Positions 52,127 through 60,816 of a stretch of DNA of 64,000 nucleotides are shown one piece after another; the stretch's first letter is position 1, and every line of letters begins with the position of its first letter. Source of the stretch: Phenylobacterium sp. (GTDB taxonomy: Bacteria; Pseudomonadota; Alphaproteobacteria; Caulobacterales; Caulobacteraceae); NCBI RefSeq assembly GCF_030698145.1, contig NZ_JAUYNW010000017.1:29862-93861 (forward strand), in the 5' to 3' direction. The position numbers and the translations under genes are program-made. The notes below the pieces were generated by a model, which saw only the letters and a list, made by a program, of their open reading frames with translations, was not told where the DNA came from and did not search any database.

Positions 52127-52361
52127 GCCGACGACTCCCGCCGACCTACCCCGGTTCAAGTCCTGGCGGCCGGCTATCCTTCAGATGGGAAACGCCGCGA
52201 CGTGCATGAAGGCTGCGTCGAGAAATATCCGATCCGGCGCGAGCGGGAGGTTGCTGGCGGACAACAGATCCCGGAACTGAGTCCAAGCGAAACCGTTGAA
52301 CAAGAGCCAGGCGCGGCCGCGTCTATGCGCGCCCTCCGCCGGTCGTCGTATGGAGGTCGCC

Positions 52362-52592
52362 ATGAGGGCGATAAATCTACACCTGCCGCACCTGCACCTT
52401 CCACGTGTCGGACGCCCGCATTTCTCGATGCCACACCGCAAGGCTGGTGAGCATGCCAAGACCCGCGCCCCGCTCGCGTTGGGCAACGCCTGGGCGCTGC
52501 TGCTGGCCGCCATCGTGGCGATGGCGGTGCTGATCGGTCTTTGGATGTCGAGCAATGCTCCGCCGCCCATGTCGGCGCTGCCGATGCTCTGA
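52362..52592 (+). CDS. small single-span membrane protein with His/Leu-rich N terminus
   Basis: 76 residues, MRAINLHLPHLHLPRVGRPH followed by a basic stretch and one strong helix (AWALLLAAIVAMAVLIGLW). GGAGG sits five bases before the ATG; an upstream in-frame ATG at 52350 and TTG at 52296 lack that. The N-terminal HLPHLHLPRVGRPHF pattern is unusual and could bind metal or lie on the membrane. No family recognised; it is divergent from tonB. Confidence 0.55.
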   Translation: MRAINLHLPHLHLPRVGRPHFSMPHRKAGEHAKTRAPLALGNAWALLLAAIVAMAVLIGLWMSSNAPPPMSALPML

Positions 52593-52671
52593 ACCCGGCG
52601 CTTGAACGCAGGGACCCGGCCGCGCTCCAGGCTATTGTCCTGTCGCGTTTTCTGGCGGGCTTGGCGTCGGC

Positions 52672-52857
52672 TCAGAGCGCGCGGGCGCGGCGCAGGCCTT
52701 CCGGGTCTTCCACCTGGGCGCGACGCTCGTTGATCTCGGTGGCCGCGGCGACCCGCTCGGCCTCGCCGTCGTCGCCCAGGTCGACCAGATAGGAGACGAA
52801 GTCCTCGGGAACCGGCGCTCCAAGCGCCGAACTGACCTCGATCATCGGATTCGGCAT
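52672..52857 (-). CDS. small acidic hypothetical protein
   Basis: 61 residues: MPNPMIEVSSALGAPVPEDF, then VSYLVDLGDDGEAERVAAATE and an Arg-rich end. AGGAG lies six bases before the ATG, good evidence for translation. The C-terminal half is predicted helical. No family, signal peptide or membrane span recognised. It stands alone between two plus-strand genes. Confidence 0.55.
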   Translation of the reverse strand: MPNPMIEVSSALGAPVPEDFVSYLVDLGDDGEAERVAAATEINERRAQVEDPEGLRRARAL

Positions 52858-53215
52858 CTATGGCTCCTGACGCTGAGGGCGCCCCTGGGGGTTAATCAAG
52901 TGTTACGACAATCGCGCGACGGCGAAAGTGTCAAGGTTGCGATTTGGCCCAAGATCACAGGCTGTTGAGCGGCGATTGGGGCCAACGGGCCCTGAGCGGC
53001 GACGATGGGTCGGGCGCCGCTTGAGCGTCCGATTCGACGTTTTCAGACGCTGGAGCGTCGGCTTTTGGTTCTCGCGCCCCTAGAAACGTATTGGCTGACA
53101 CCCAAGATAGGACTTACCATCGATAACGAACGTCGCGTCGCGTTTGCGGGATTTGCTTCATTGGAGCTCGTCTTCGCGCCTGCGAAAGAACGGCGTCGGG
53201 GAGAGGGAGTGGTTT
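52858..53215. other. 358-bp upstream region of the 2-oxoacid oxidoreductase operon
   Basis: The divergent spacer before the operon. It has a GAGCGGCGA direct repeat (about 52968 and 52993), but no FixK box or clear palindrome. The promoter presumably lies here. No gene recognised. Confidence 0.35.
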
Positions 53216-55000
53216 GTGCAGCGCACCAGTACCGAAGGTCCCGACTACTTTCATAAGGTTGTTGATTGTCAGTGGGCCTGTCCTGCCCATACGCCGGTCC
53301 CCGAATATATCCGTTTGATCGCCGAAGGCCGTTATTCCGACGCCTACATGGTCAACTGGAAGTCCAATGTCTTCCCGGGAATCCTGGGCCGCACCTGCGA
53401 CCGCCCCTGCGAGCCGGCCTGCCGCCGCGGCCGGGTCGAGGACGAGCCCGTCGCCATCTGCCGGCTCAAACGGGTGGCGGCTGACAACAAGGACGACATC
53501 ACCGGCCGCCTGCCGTCCCCCTCGGCGGTGTCGAACGGCAAGCGAATCGCGCTGATCGGCGCGGGCCCCGCCGCCCTGACGGTGGCGCGCGACCTGGCGC
53601 CGCTCGGCTATGAGCTGGTGCTCTATGACGGGGACGCCAAGGCGGGCGGCATGATCCGCAGCCAGATCCCCCGCTTTCGCCTGCCCGAGTCGGTGATCGA
53701 CGAGGAGGTCGGCTACATCACCGGCCTGGGGATGGAGATGCGGCTGGGCCAGTATGTCGACAGCCTGAAAGCCGTGCTCGACGAGGGCTACGACGCGGTC
53801 TTCGTGGGCTCGGGCGCGCCGCGCGGCCGCGACCTGGACCTGCCGGGTCGGCGGGAGGTCGCCGGCCACATCCACATCGGCATCGACTGGCTCTCCAGCG
53901 TCTCCTTCGGCCATATCGATAAGATCGGCCGCCGGGTGATCGTGTTGGGCGGCGGCAACACCGCCATGGACTGCTGCCGCACGTCGCGCCGACTGGGCGG
54001 CGAGGACGTCAAGGTGATCGTCCGCTCCGGCTTCGAGGAGATGAAGGCCTCCCCCTGGGAGAAGGAAGACGCCATCCACGAGGACATCCCGATCCTCAAC
54101 TTCCTGGTGCCCAAGGCCTTCACCCACGAGGATGGCCGCCTGACGGGCGTCACCTTCGAAAAGGTCGAACCGAGGTTCGACGAGCGCGGCCGCCGCAGCC
54201 TGGTCCCCACCGGCGAACCCGACCAGCACTTCGAATGCGACGACGTGCTGATCGCCGTGGGTCAGGAGAACGCCTTCCCCTGGATGGAGCGCGACATCGG
54301 CCTCGCCTTCGACGAAGCCAACGGCATGCCCAAGGTCGACCCGGTGACCTTCCAATCCACCCATCCGAAGGTGTTCTTCGGCGGCGACGCGGCCTTCGGG
54401 CCGAAGAACATCATCTGGGCCGTGGCCCACGGCCACGACGCGGCCATCTCCATCGACAAGTTCTGCAAGGGCGAGAGCCTCACCGACCGGCCGCCGCCCG
54501 GCTTCTCCATGGCCAGCCAGAAGATGGGCATCCATGAGTGGAGCTACGACAACGACATCGCCAACGACCTGCGCTACCGGGTGCCGCTGCGCGACAAGGC
54601 CGTCGCGCTCAAGGACGTGAAGGTCGAGGTCGAGCTCGGCTTCGACCGCGAGATGGCCTATCGCGAGGCCCAGCGCTGCCTCAACTGCGACATCCAGACG
54701 GTGTTCTCAGAGCCCGCCTGCATCGAGTGCGACGCCTGCGCCGACATCTGCCCGGTGGACTGCATCACCTTCACCGACAACGGCGATGAGGACGACCTGC
54801 GCGGTCGCCTCAACGCCCCGGCGCTCAACACCGAACAGGCGATCCTGGTCTCAGGCGACCTCAAGACCGGCCGCGTGATGGTCAAGGACGAGGACGTCTG
54901 CCTGCACTGCGGCCTCTGCGCCGAGCGCTGCCCGACCGGAGCCTGGGACATGCAGAAGTTCCTCCTGGATATGACCCATGCGGGGGAGACATGCCGCTAG
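53216..55000 (+). CDS. FAD/NAD(P)-dependent oxidoreductase with ferredoxin domain (GltD-like electron-transfer subunit)
   Basis: 594 residues from GTG 53216 (GAGAGGGAG upstream; earlier TTG at 53144 adds 24 basic residues). N-terminal GltD-like Fe-S region with CQWACPAHTPVPEYI and CDRPCEPACRRG; FAD loop ALIGAGPAALTVA; NAD(P) loop VLGGGNTAMDCCR; C-terminal ferredoxin with CIECDACADICPVDCI and CLHCGLCAERCPTGA. It should pass electrons between NAD(P)(H), its clusters and the 2-oxoacid oxidoreductase encoded next (10-base overlap). The arrangement recalls the NADP-coupling subunit of KorABC-type enzymes. Confidence 0.9.
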   Translation: MQRTSTEGPDYFHKVVDCQWACPAHTPVPEYIRLIAEGRYSDAYMVNWKSNVFPGILGRTCDRPCEPACRRGRVEDEPVAICRLKRVAADNKDDITGRLPSPSAVSNGKRIALIGAGPAALTVARDLAPLGYELVLYDGDAKAGGMIRSQIPRFRLPESVIDEEVGYITGLGMEMRLGQYVDSLKAVLDEGYDAVFVGSGAPRGRDLDLPGRREVAGHIHIGIDWLSSVSFGHIDKIGRRVIVLGGGNTAMDCCRTSRRLGGEDVKVIVRSGFEEMKASPWEKEDAIHEDIPILNFLVPKAFTHEDGRLTGVTFEKVEPRFDERGRRSLVPTGEPDQHFECDDVLIAVGQENAFPWMERDIGLAFDEANGMPKVDPVTFQSTHPKVFFGGDAAFGPKNIIWAVAHGHDAAISIDKFCKGESLTDRPPPGFSMASQKMGIHEWSYDNDIANDLRYRVPLRDKAVALKDVKVEVELGFDREMAYREAQRCLNCDIQTVFSEPACIECDACADICPVDCITFTDNGDEDDLRGRLNAPALNTEQAILVSGDLKTGRVMVKDEDVCLHCGLCAERCPTGAWDMQKFLLDMTHAGETCR

Positions 55001-56811
55001 AGGCCGTCAACGACTTCGTCGTCAAGTTCGCCAACGTCAACGGATCGGGATCGGCGAGCGCCAACGGCATGTTCGCCAAGTCGATCCTGCGGATGGGCGT
55101 GCCCGTGGCGGCGCGCAACATCTTCCCGTCCAACATCCAGGGCCTGCCGACCTGGTTCGAGGTGCGGGTGACCGGGGCGGGCCACCTGGGCCGGCGCGGC
55201 GGGGTGGACCTGATGGTCGCCATGAACCCGCAGACCTGGGACCGCGACCTCGCTGAGATCGAGCCCGGCGGCTACCTTTTCTACGACTCCACCAAGCCCC
55301 TGCCCCGCGAGAAATTCCGCAACGACATCAATGTGGTCGGCGTGCCCCTGACGGCGATCTGCAACGCCGCCTACCAGCTCCCGCGCGAGCGGCAGCTGTT
55401 CAAGAACATCATCTATGTCGGGGCCTTGGCCGCTCTTCTTGGCATCGAGCTCGAAGTGCTTGAGACCCTGCTCGCCGAGCAGTTCAAGGGCAAGGACCGG
55501 CTGATCTCGGCCAACGTCGCGGCGCTGAAGATGGGCTCGGACTACGTGGCCCAGTCCCTGGCGCCCCTCGGCCTCAAGGTCGCCCGCGCCGACGCTGTGG
55601 GCGAGCGGATCTTCGTCGAGGGCAACATGGCCGCGGCGCTCGGCGCGGTCTATGGCGGGGCCACGGTCTGCGCCTGGTATCCGATCACCCCCTCGACCTC
55701 GCTGGCCGAGGCCTTCACCGGCTTCTGCGAGGACTACCGGACTGATCCGGAAACGGGCAAGGCGCGCTACGCCATCGTCCAGGCCGAGGACGAGATCGCC
55801 TCCATCGGCGTGGTGGTGGGCGCGGGCTGGAACGGGGCGCGGGCCTTCACCGCCACCTCGGGGCCTGGCGTCTCGCTGATGACCGAGTTCATCGGCCTGT
55901 CCTATTTCGCCGAGATCCCCGCGGTGATCTTCGACGTCCAGCGCGGCGGGCCCTCCACCGGCATGCCCACGCGCACCCAGCAGGCCGACCTGCTGGCCGG
56001 CGCCTATGCCGGCCACGGCGACACCAAGCACCCCATGCTGCTGCCCGCCGATCCGGGCGAGTGCTTCGAGATGGGGGCGCTGGCCTTCGACCTCGCCGAC
56101 CGGCTGCAGACCACCATCTTCGTCATGCTGGACCTCGACATCGGCATGAACGAGTGGCTGACCAAGCCCTTCGCCTGGGACCCCGAGCGCAAGCTCGACC
56201 GGGGCAAGGTGATGACCTACGAGGACCTGGAGGCCGGCAAGGAGTTCGGCCGCTACCTCGACGTCGACGGCGACGGCGTCCCCTACCGCACCTATCCCGG
56301 CGTCCACCCGACCAAGGGCGGCTATTTCACCCGCGGCACCTCGCGCAATCCCTATGCCCGCTACAGCGAGGAGGGCGCGGTCTATGTCGACAACATGCAG
56401 CGCCTGCTGCGCAAGTTCGAGACCGCCAAGGCCCTGGTCCCCGCCCCGGTCGCAAGGCCGTCCCGGCGCGCGACCCGCGAGGGCGTGATCTATTACGGCT
56501 CCACCGCGCCCTCCATGCACGAGGCGCTGGAGACCCTGGAGACCCAAGGTCTGCACCTCGACGCCCTGCGCGTGCGCGGCTTCCCGTTCGCCGACGAGGT
56601 GTTCGATTTCATCGCCGCCCACGACCGGGTGTTCGTGGTCGAGCAGAACCGCGACGCCCAGCTACGCACCCTGCTGGTCAACGAGGGCGACGTCGCCCCG
56701 TCCAAGCTGATCGCTGTGCTGAACTATGACGGCTCCCCGATCACCGCCCGCTTCATCGCCGGCGCCATCGGCGATCTGATGACCGCCCGAAGCGCGGAGG
56801 CCGCCGAATGA
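54991..56811 (+). CDS. 2-oxoacid:acceptor oxidoreductase, fused gamma-alpha subunit
   Basis: 606 residues. Residues about 1-190 are the gamma domain (NVNGSGSASANGMFAKSILR, FEVRVTGAGHLGRRGG); residues about 205-590 the alpha domain with AWYPITPSTSLAEAF, AEDEIASIGVVVGAGWNGAR and FTATSGPGVSLMTEFIGL. This gamma-alpha fusion is typical of KorA-like 2-oxoglutarate enzymes. It decarboxylates 2-oxoacids to acyl-CoA, releasing low-potential electrons. The acyl substrate is not decidable by eye. Coupled on both sides by overlaps. Confidence 0.92.
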   Translation: MPLEAVNDFVVKFANVNGSGSASANGMFAKSILRMGVPVAARNIFPSNIQGLPTWFEVRVTGAGHLGRRGGVDLMVAMNPQTWDRDLAEIEPGGYLFYDSTKPLPREKFRNDINVVGVPLTAICNAAYQLPRERQLFKNIIYVGALAALLGIELEVLETLLAEQFKGKDRLISANVAALKMGSDYVAQSLAPLGLKVARADAVGERIFVEGNMAAALGAVYGGATVCAWYPITPSTSLAEAFTGFCEDYRTDPETGKARYAIVQAEDEIASIGVVVGAGWNGARAFTATSGPGVSLMTEFIGLSYFAEIPAVIFDVQRGGPSTGMPTRTQQADLLAGAYAGHGDTKHPMLLPADPGECFEMGALAFDLADRLQTTIFVMLDLDIGMNEWLTKPFAWDPERKLDRGKVMTYEDLEAGKEFGRYLDVDGDGVPYRTYPGVHPTKGGYFTRGTSRNPYARYSEEGAVYVDNMQRLLRKFETAKALVPAPVARPSRRATREGVIYYGSTAPSMHEALETLETQGLHLDALRVRGFPFADEVFDFIAAHDRVFVVEQNRDAQLRTLLVNEGDVAPSKLIAVLNYDGSPITARFIAGAIGDLMTARSAEAAE

Positions 56812-57863
56812 CCTACATCACCAAGCCCCAGCTTCATCACCCGAAGCTCGCCACCAACAGCCTGGGCTACACGCGCCGCGACTATGAGGGCTCGGTCTCG
56901 ACCCTCTGCGCCGGCTGCGGTCATGACTCGATCTCCGCGGCCATCATCCAGGCCTGCTACGAGCTGGACCTGCCGCCGCACCGGATCGCCAAGCTGTCGG
57001 GCATCGGCTGCTCGTCCAAGACCCCGGACTATTTCCTGGGCAATTCCCACGGCTTCAACACCGTCCACGGCCGCATGCCCTCGGTGCTGACCGGCGCCAA
57101 CCTCGCCAACCGCGACCTGATCTATCTGGGTGTCTCCGGCGACGGCGACTCGGCCTCGATCGGCCTGGGCCAGTTCGCCCACTCCATCCGCCGCGGCGTG
57201 AACATGCTCTACATCGTGGAGAACAACGGGGTGTACGGCCTGACCAAGGGCCAGTTCTCCGCCACCTCCGACAAGGGCTCGAAGTCCAAGAAGGGCGTGG
57301 TCAACCACGACGCCGGCATCGACCTGGTCATGCTGGCCCTGCAGATGGGCGCCACCTTCGTCGCCCGCTCCTTCTCCGGCGACAAAGCCCAGCTCGTGCC
57401 GCTGATCAAGGCGGCGCTGGCCCACAAGGGCGCGGCCTTCATCGACTGCATCAGCCCGTGCGTGCAGTTCAACAACCACGTCGGCTCGACCAAGAGCTAC
57501 GACTATGTCCGCGAGCACAATGAGGCGGTGAACCGCATGGACGTCGTGCCGGCCCGCGAGACCATCGAGGTCGACTACGCGCCGGGCGCGACAGTCGCCG
57601 TGACCCAGCACGACGGCTCGGTCCTGCAGCTCCACAAGCTGGCCCAGCACTACGACCCCAGCGACCGGGTCGGCGCCCTGGCCTATCTCCAGGCCCGCCA
57701 GGCGCTCGGTGAGATCGTCACCGGCCTGCTGTTCATCGACCCCGAGGCCCGCGACCTCCACGAGAACCTCGACACCGTCGAGGTTCCGCTCAACAGCCTG
57801 AACGAAGCCGAGCTCACGCCCAGCCTCGACGTCCTCGCCAAACTGAACGCCTCGCTGCGGTAG
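56808..57863 (+). CDS. 2-oxoacid:acceptor oxidoreductase, beta (TPP) subunit
   Basis: 351 residues. CAGCGHD and SGIGCSSKTP carry the [4Fe-4S] cysteines; the TPP motif is GDGDSASIGLGQFAHSIRRG plus ENNGVYGLTKGQFS; a further Cys lies in ISPCVQFNNH. This matches the beta subunit of KorB/PorB enzymes. It starts inside the stop of the alpha gene (ATGA). Such enzymes are usually O2-sensitive, so occurrence beside a cbb3-bearing, respiratory chromosome is notable but not unknown in alphaproteobacteria. Confidence 0.93.
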   Translation: MTYITKPQLHHPKLATNSLGYTRRDYEGSVSTLCAGCGHDSISAAIIQACYELDLPPHRIAKLSGIGCSSKTPDYFLGNSHGFNTVHGRMPSVLTGANLANRDLIYLGVSGDGDSASIGLGQFAHSIRRGVNMLYIVENNGVYGLTKGQFSATSDKGSKSKKGVVNHDAGIDLVMLALQMGATFVARSFSGDKAQLVPLIKAALAHKGAAFIDCISPCVQFNNHVGSTKSYDYVREHNEAVNRMDVVPARETIEVDYAPGATVAVTQHDGSVLQLHKLAQHYDPSDRVGALAYLQARQALGEIVTGLLFIDPEARDLHENLDTVEVPLNSLNEAELTPSLDVLAKLNASLR

Positions 57864-57907
57864 GGTGGGCGGACCCGCCGGGATGAGCGGTAGGTGAGCT
57901 GTTCGCC

Positions 57908-58165
57908 CTACGAATGAAACGCCCGGCGCCCGGCATGGGCCACGTGGTATTCCCCGCTCACCGACAGCACGATCCAGTCGCCCGGCTGGGCCACGGTCCA
58001 GCCCTCGGGGGTCTGGACCTGGACCGCGCCGGCCTCGGTCATGGCCTGGGCCTGGTCGCCCAGCCACATCCACAGGGTCCGCCAGTTCTTCACGTCATGC
58101 GGCGGCGGCACGCGCAGGGCGGCCCCATGGTCGAAACTCGGAACGGCGGACTGAGCGAATCGCAT
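57908..58165 (-). CDS. small protein with a PGDWIV motif, unknown
   Basis: 85 residues. The C-terminal part, VQVQTPEGWTVAQPGDWIVL, resembles PGDxI/PGDWVV segments in small phage-type or DUF proteins that form a beta-sheet. No signal or membrane span. Its N terminus MRFAQSAVPSF is short and uncertain. It converges on the 2-oxoacid operon with a 44-base gap. Confidence 0.55.
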   Translation of the reverse strand: MRFAQSAVPSFDHGAALRVPPPHDVKNWRTLWMWLGDQAQAMTEAGAVQVQTPEGWTVAQPGDWIVLSVSGEYHVAHAGRRAFHS

Positions 58166-58209
58166 CCGCCGAATACCGGGGTGCTTCGGTCACCAGAAAC
58201 TTAATGAGC

Positions 58210-58261
58210 TGGAGCGCGATAGCCGAAAGTGGCCGCCGGTTTCGGCGACCATCGCGCTCCA
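58210..58261. repeat. palindromic intergenic repeat, alphaproteobacterial type
   Basis: Outer arms TGGAGCGCGAT/ATCGCGCTCCA (11 bp, perfect), inner arms GCCGAAA/TTTCGGC (7 bp), separated by short internal loops. The layout (long stem, CCGAAA...TTTCGG core) recalls the abundant dispersed palindromes of alphaproteobacteria. Further copies cannot be checked here. Confidence 0.65.
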
Positions 58262-58275
58262 ATTTCAAGAATTGA

Positions 58276-58297
58276 AGCATTTTCGAACGAAAATGCT
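58276..58297 (-). terminator. perfect hairpin at the end of the ABC exporter operon
   Basis: AGCATTTTCG-AA-CGAAAATGCT, a 10-bp inverted repeat touching the permease stop codon. With a CAATT...AATTG pair and the repeat at 58210 it forms three consecutive hairpins. Likely ends or protects the operon message. Confidence 0.5.
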
Positions 58298-60816
58298 CAT
58301 TCGGCGCGCAGAGCATCGGCGGGCCGCTTGGCCAGCGCCTGCAGCGAGGCCAGCAGCCCGCCCAGGCCGGCCAGCAGCGCCGCGCCCCCGACAAGGGCCG
58401 CCACCCCGCCCCAATCGATGGCCCAGTCGGCCTTGAACACCAGGGTCACCACCGGCCAGGCGGCGATCGCCCCGAGGCCCACGCCGGTCACCCCGGCGAT
58501 CAGCCCCACCGCGCCGTATTCCAGCACATAGGCCGACAGGATCTGCAGCCGCGAGGCGCCCAGCACCTTGAGGATTGTGGCTTCGCGGGCCCTAGCCTGG
58601 GCGCGGGCGGCGATGGCCCCGGTCAGCACCAGCAGGCCCGCCAGGGCCGCCACCCCGGCCGCGCCCCGGATCGCCAGCGCCAGGCGGTCGAACAGGTCGG
58701 TGGCCGCCTCGAGCTGCTCGCGCACCGAGATCACGTTCACCTCCGGGAAGGCGGCGCCGAGCTGGCGGCTGGCGCGGGCCTCCTGTGCGCGGCTGGCCTT
58801 GGCGATGGCCACATGGCGCAGGTCCGCGCCCTCCAGGGCCGCGGGGTTCAGCACCAGGGGGAAGCTCGCCCCGAAGCCGCCGACGTCCACCTCGCGGATC
58901 ACCGCCAACCTCGCGTCGATCTCGCGGCCGAGGATGGAGATCGTCACCGTGTCGCCGACCTTCAGCCCCCCGCCGCGCGCGGCGTCGACCTCCATGGCCA
59001 GTTGCGGCTGTCCGGCGTGGTCGACCTGCCACCAGGCGCCCTCGACGATCTTGGCGTCGGCCGGCTCGGGACCGATGGCCGACATGGAGATGTCGTTGTC
59101 ATAGGCCCAGCGCTCGCCCTCCTTGATCGACTTGCGGTTCACCGCCACGCCGTTCAGCGCCACGATGCGGCCGGTGAGGAAGGGGACGCGCAGATAGGTC
59201 TCCGGCGTCAGCTTCGCGCCGAAGGCGGCGACCACCGCGGCGTCGAACTCGGCGGCCCGCGCCCCAGGGATCTCGGTGAACACCAGGGCGGGCGCGGTGC
59301 GCGGCGCGACCTCGGCCACCTGGCGCAGCAGGCTGGACTGAATCAGCACCACCGCCGACAGCAGGGCCACACCCAGTCCGATGGCCGGCGCGGCCGTGCG
59401 CGCGGCCGAGCGGGGTCCGGCCAGATTGGCCAGGCCCATCCGCACCGCGCCTCTGGCGCGTCCCCGCAGCCGCCCGGCGAGCCAGGCCGCGCCCAGGCCC
59501 AGGGCCCAGAGCAGCCCGAAGGACACGGCCACCCCGCCGATCATGCCGGCCGCCGCCAGGGGCGTGGGCGCGGTGATCACCGACAGGGCCGCGAGCGCGA
59601 TAGCCGCCAGGCCCGCGCCGATGGTCTCCACGCCCAGCTTCAGCCGTCCGGCCACGTCGCGCCGGAACAGGCTGGCCGGCGGCGTGGCCCTGGCCCGGGC
59701 CAGGGGCGCCAGTGAGAAGGCCGCGGCCGACAGCAGGCCGAAGGCGGCCGCCTTGATCAGCGGGATCGGATAGATGTCGAACAGGGCCGGGACCGGGATG
59801 TCGTCGGGGACCAGGCCGCCCAGCACGAAGGGCGCCGCGGCGCCGGCCGCCAGGCCGATCCCGACCCCCAGCAGGGCCAGGACCCCGATCTGGATGAGAT
59901 ATAGGTCGCGGATGAACGGGCCTTCCGCGCCCAGCGACTTCAGCACCGCGATGGACGGCTTGCGCGCCTCCAGGAAGGCGGTGACGGCGCCGAACACCCC
60001 AAGCCCGCCGGCCACCAGCGAGGCCAGGCCGATGAAGCCGAGAAAGTATTCCAGCTGATCGATCAGCCAGCGGATGCCTGGGGCGGCGTCGTCGCGGTCG
60101 CGGATGCGGATCGACTTGTCCTTCAGCGCCTTGCGCAGGTCCCTGCGCGCGGCCTTCAGGTCGGCGCCCGGCGGCAGGGCGACGCGGGCGGTCTCGGCGA
60201 AGGTGAGGCCCGGCTCCAGGAACCCGGCGCCCGCCACGGCCTCGCGGCGCACCAGCACCCGAGGCCCCAGGGCGAAGCCCCGCGACAGGCGGTCGGGCTC
60301 GGCCAGCAGCACGTCGCGGACCACCACGGGCATCTCGCCAACCAGGATCTGGTCGCCGATCTTCAGCCGCAGGCGCTGCAGCAGCGCCCGCTCCACCGCC
60401 GCCCCGGCGACGCCGTCGCGCACGGCCAGCGCCTGGGCCAGCGGCTGGCCGGTCTCCAGGGTCACCTTGCCCGACAGCGGATAGGCCTCGCTGACCCCGC
60501 GCAGCTCCACCAGGCGCCGCTCGCCGGACGCCGTCTGGGCCATGGCGCGGGTCCCGACCGCCCAGGACGTCCGGCCCGCCGCCTGGATCGCCGCGCGTTC
60601 GGCCTGGGTGAACCGGCGCTGCTCGAGGGAGACGGACATGTCGCCGCCCAGGATCTCCCGCGCCTGGCTGGCCAGGCCCGTGCGGAAGGCCTCCGCCGTC
60701 GATCCAGCCGCGGCGATAGCCGCCACGCCCAGCGCCAGGCAGGCCAGGAAGATGCGGAACCCCTTCACCCCCGAGCGGAGCTCGCGGGTCGCGAACCTCA
60801 GGGCCAGGAACCTCAC
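58297..60816 (-). CDS. ABC exporter permease, YbbP/FtsX-like
   Basis: 839 residues with an N-terminal helix (GFRIFLACLALGVAAIAAAG), a large periplasmic domain, a FtsX-type block of about four helices near 255-400, another periplasmic domain and a C-terminal FtsX block (about 700-839). It resembles YbbP, part of the YbbAP exporter found with TesA-like esterases. Substrate unknown; a lipid or hydrophobic compound is often proposed. The start overlaps the ATPase gene by ATGA. Confidence 0.92.
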   Translation of the reverse strand: MRFLALRFATRELRSGVKGFRIFLACLALGVAAIAAAGSTAEAFRTGLASQAREILGGDMSVSLEQRRFTQAERAAIQAAGRTSWAVGTRAMAQTASGERRLVELRGVSEAYPLSGKVTLETGQPLAQALAVRDGVAGAAVERALLQRLRLKIGDQILVGEMPVVVRDVLLAEPDRLSRGFALGPRVLVRREAVAGAGFLEPGLTFAETARVALPPGADLKAARRDLRKALKDKSIRIRDRDDAAPGIRWLIDQLEYFLGFIGLASLVAGGLGVFGAVTAFLEARKPSIAVLKSLGAEGPFIRDLYLIQIGVLALLGVGIGLAAGAAAPFVLGGLVPDDIPVPALFDIYPIPLIKAAAFGLLSAAAFSLAPLARARATPPASLFRRDVAGRLKLGVETIGAGLAAIALAALSVITAPTPLAAAGMIGGVAVSFGLLWALGLGAAWLAGRLRGRARGAVRMGLANLAGPRSAARTAAPAIGLGVALLSAVVLIQSSLLRQVAEVAPRTAPALVFTEIPGARAAEFDAAVVAAFGAKLTPETYLRVPFLTGRIVALNGVAVNRKSIKEGERWAYDNDISMSAIGPEPADAKIVEGAWWQVDHAGQPQLAMEVDAARGGGLKVGDTVTISILGREIDARLAVIREVDVGGFGASFPLVLNPAALEGADLRHVAIAKASRAQEARASRQLGAAFPEVNVISVREQLEAATDLFDRLALAIRGAAGVAALAGLLVLTGAIAARAQARAREATILKVLGASRLQILSAYVLEYGAVGLIAGVTGVGLGAIAAWPVVTLVFKADWAIDWGGVAALVGGAALLAGLGGLLASLQALAKRPADALRAE

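Noticed and set aside
52900..52960. Possible FNR box before the 2-oxoacid oxidoreductase operon
   Set aside because: Only half-sites (CAAGATCACA, TCAAG) are visible; no TTGA-N6-TCAA dyad.
53114..54535. 473-codon minus-strand frame opposite the GltD-like gene
   Set aside because: Antisense shadow; the plus strand carries complete FAD, NAD(P) and Fe-S motifs.
57860..57911. Possible bidirectional terminator (GGCGG-AC-CCGCC, GTAGGG/CCCTAC)
   Set aside because: Stem arms are short and widely spaced; no more convincing than other GC-rich spacers.
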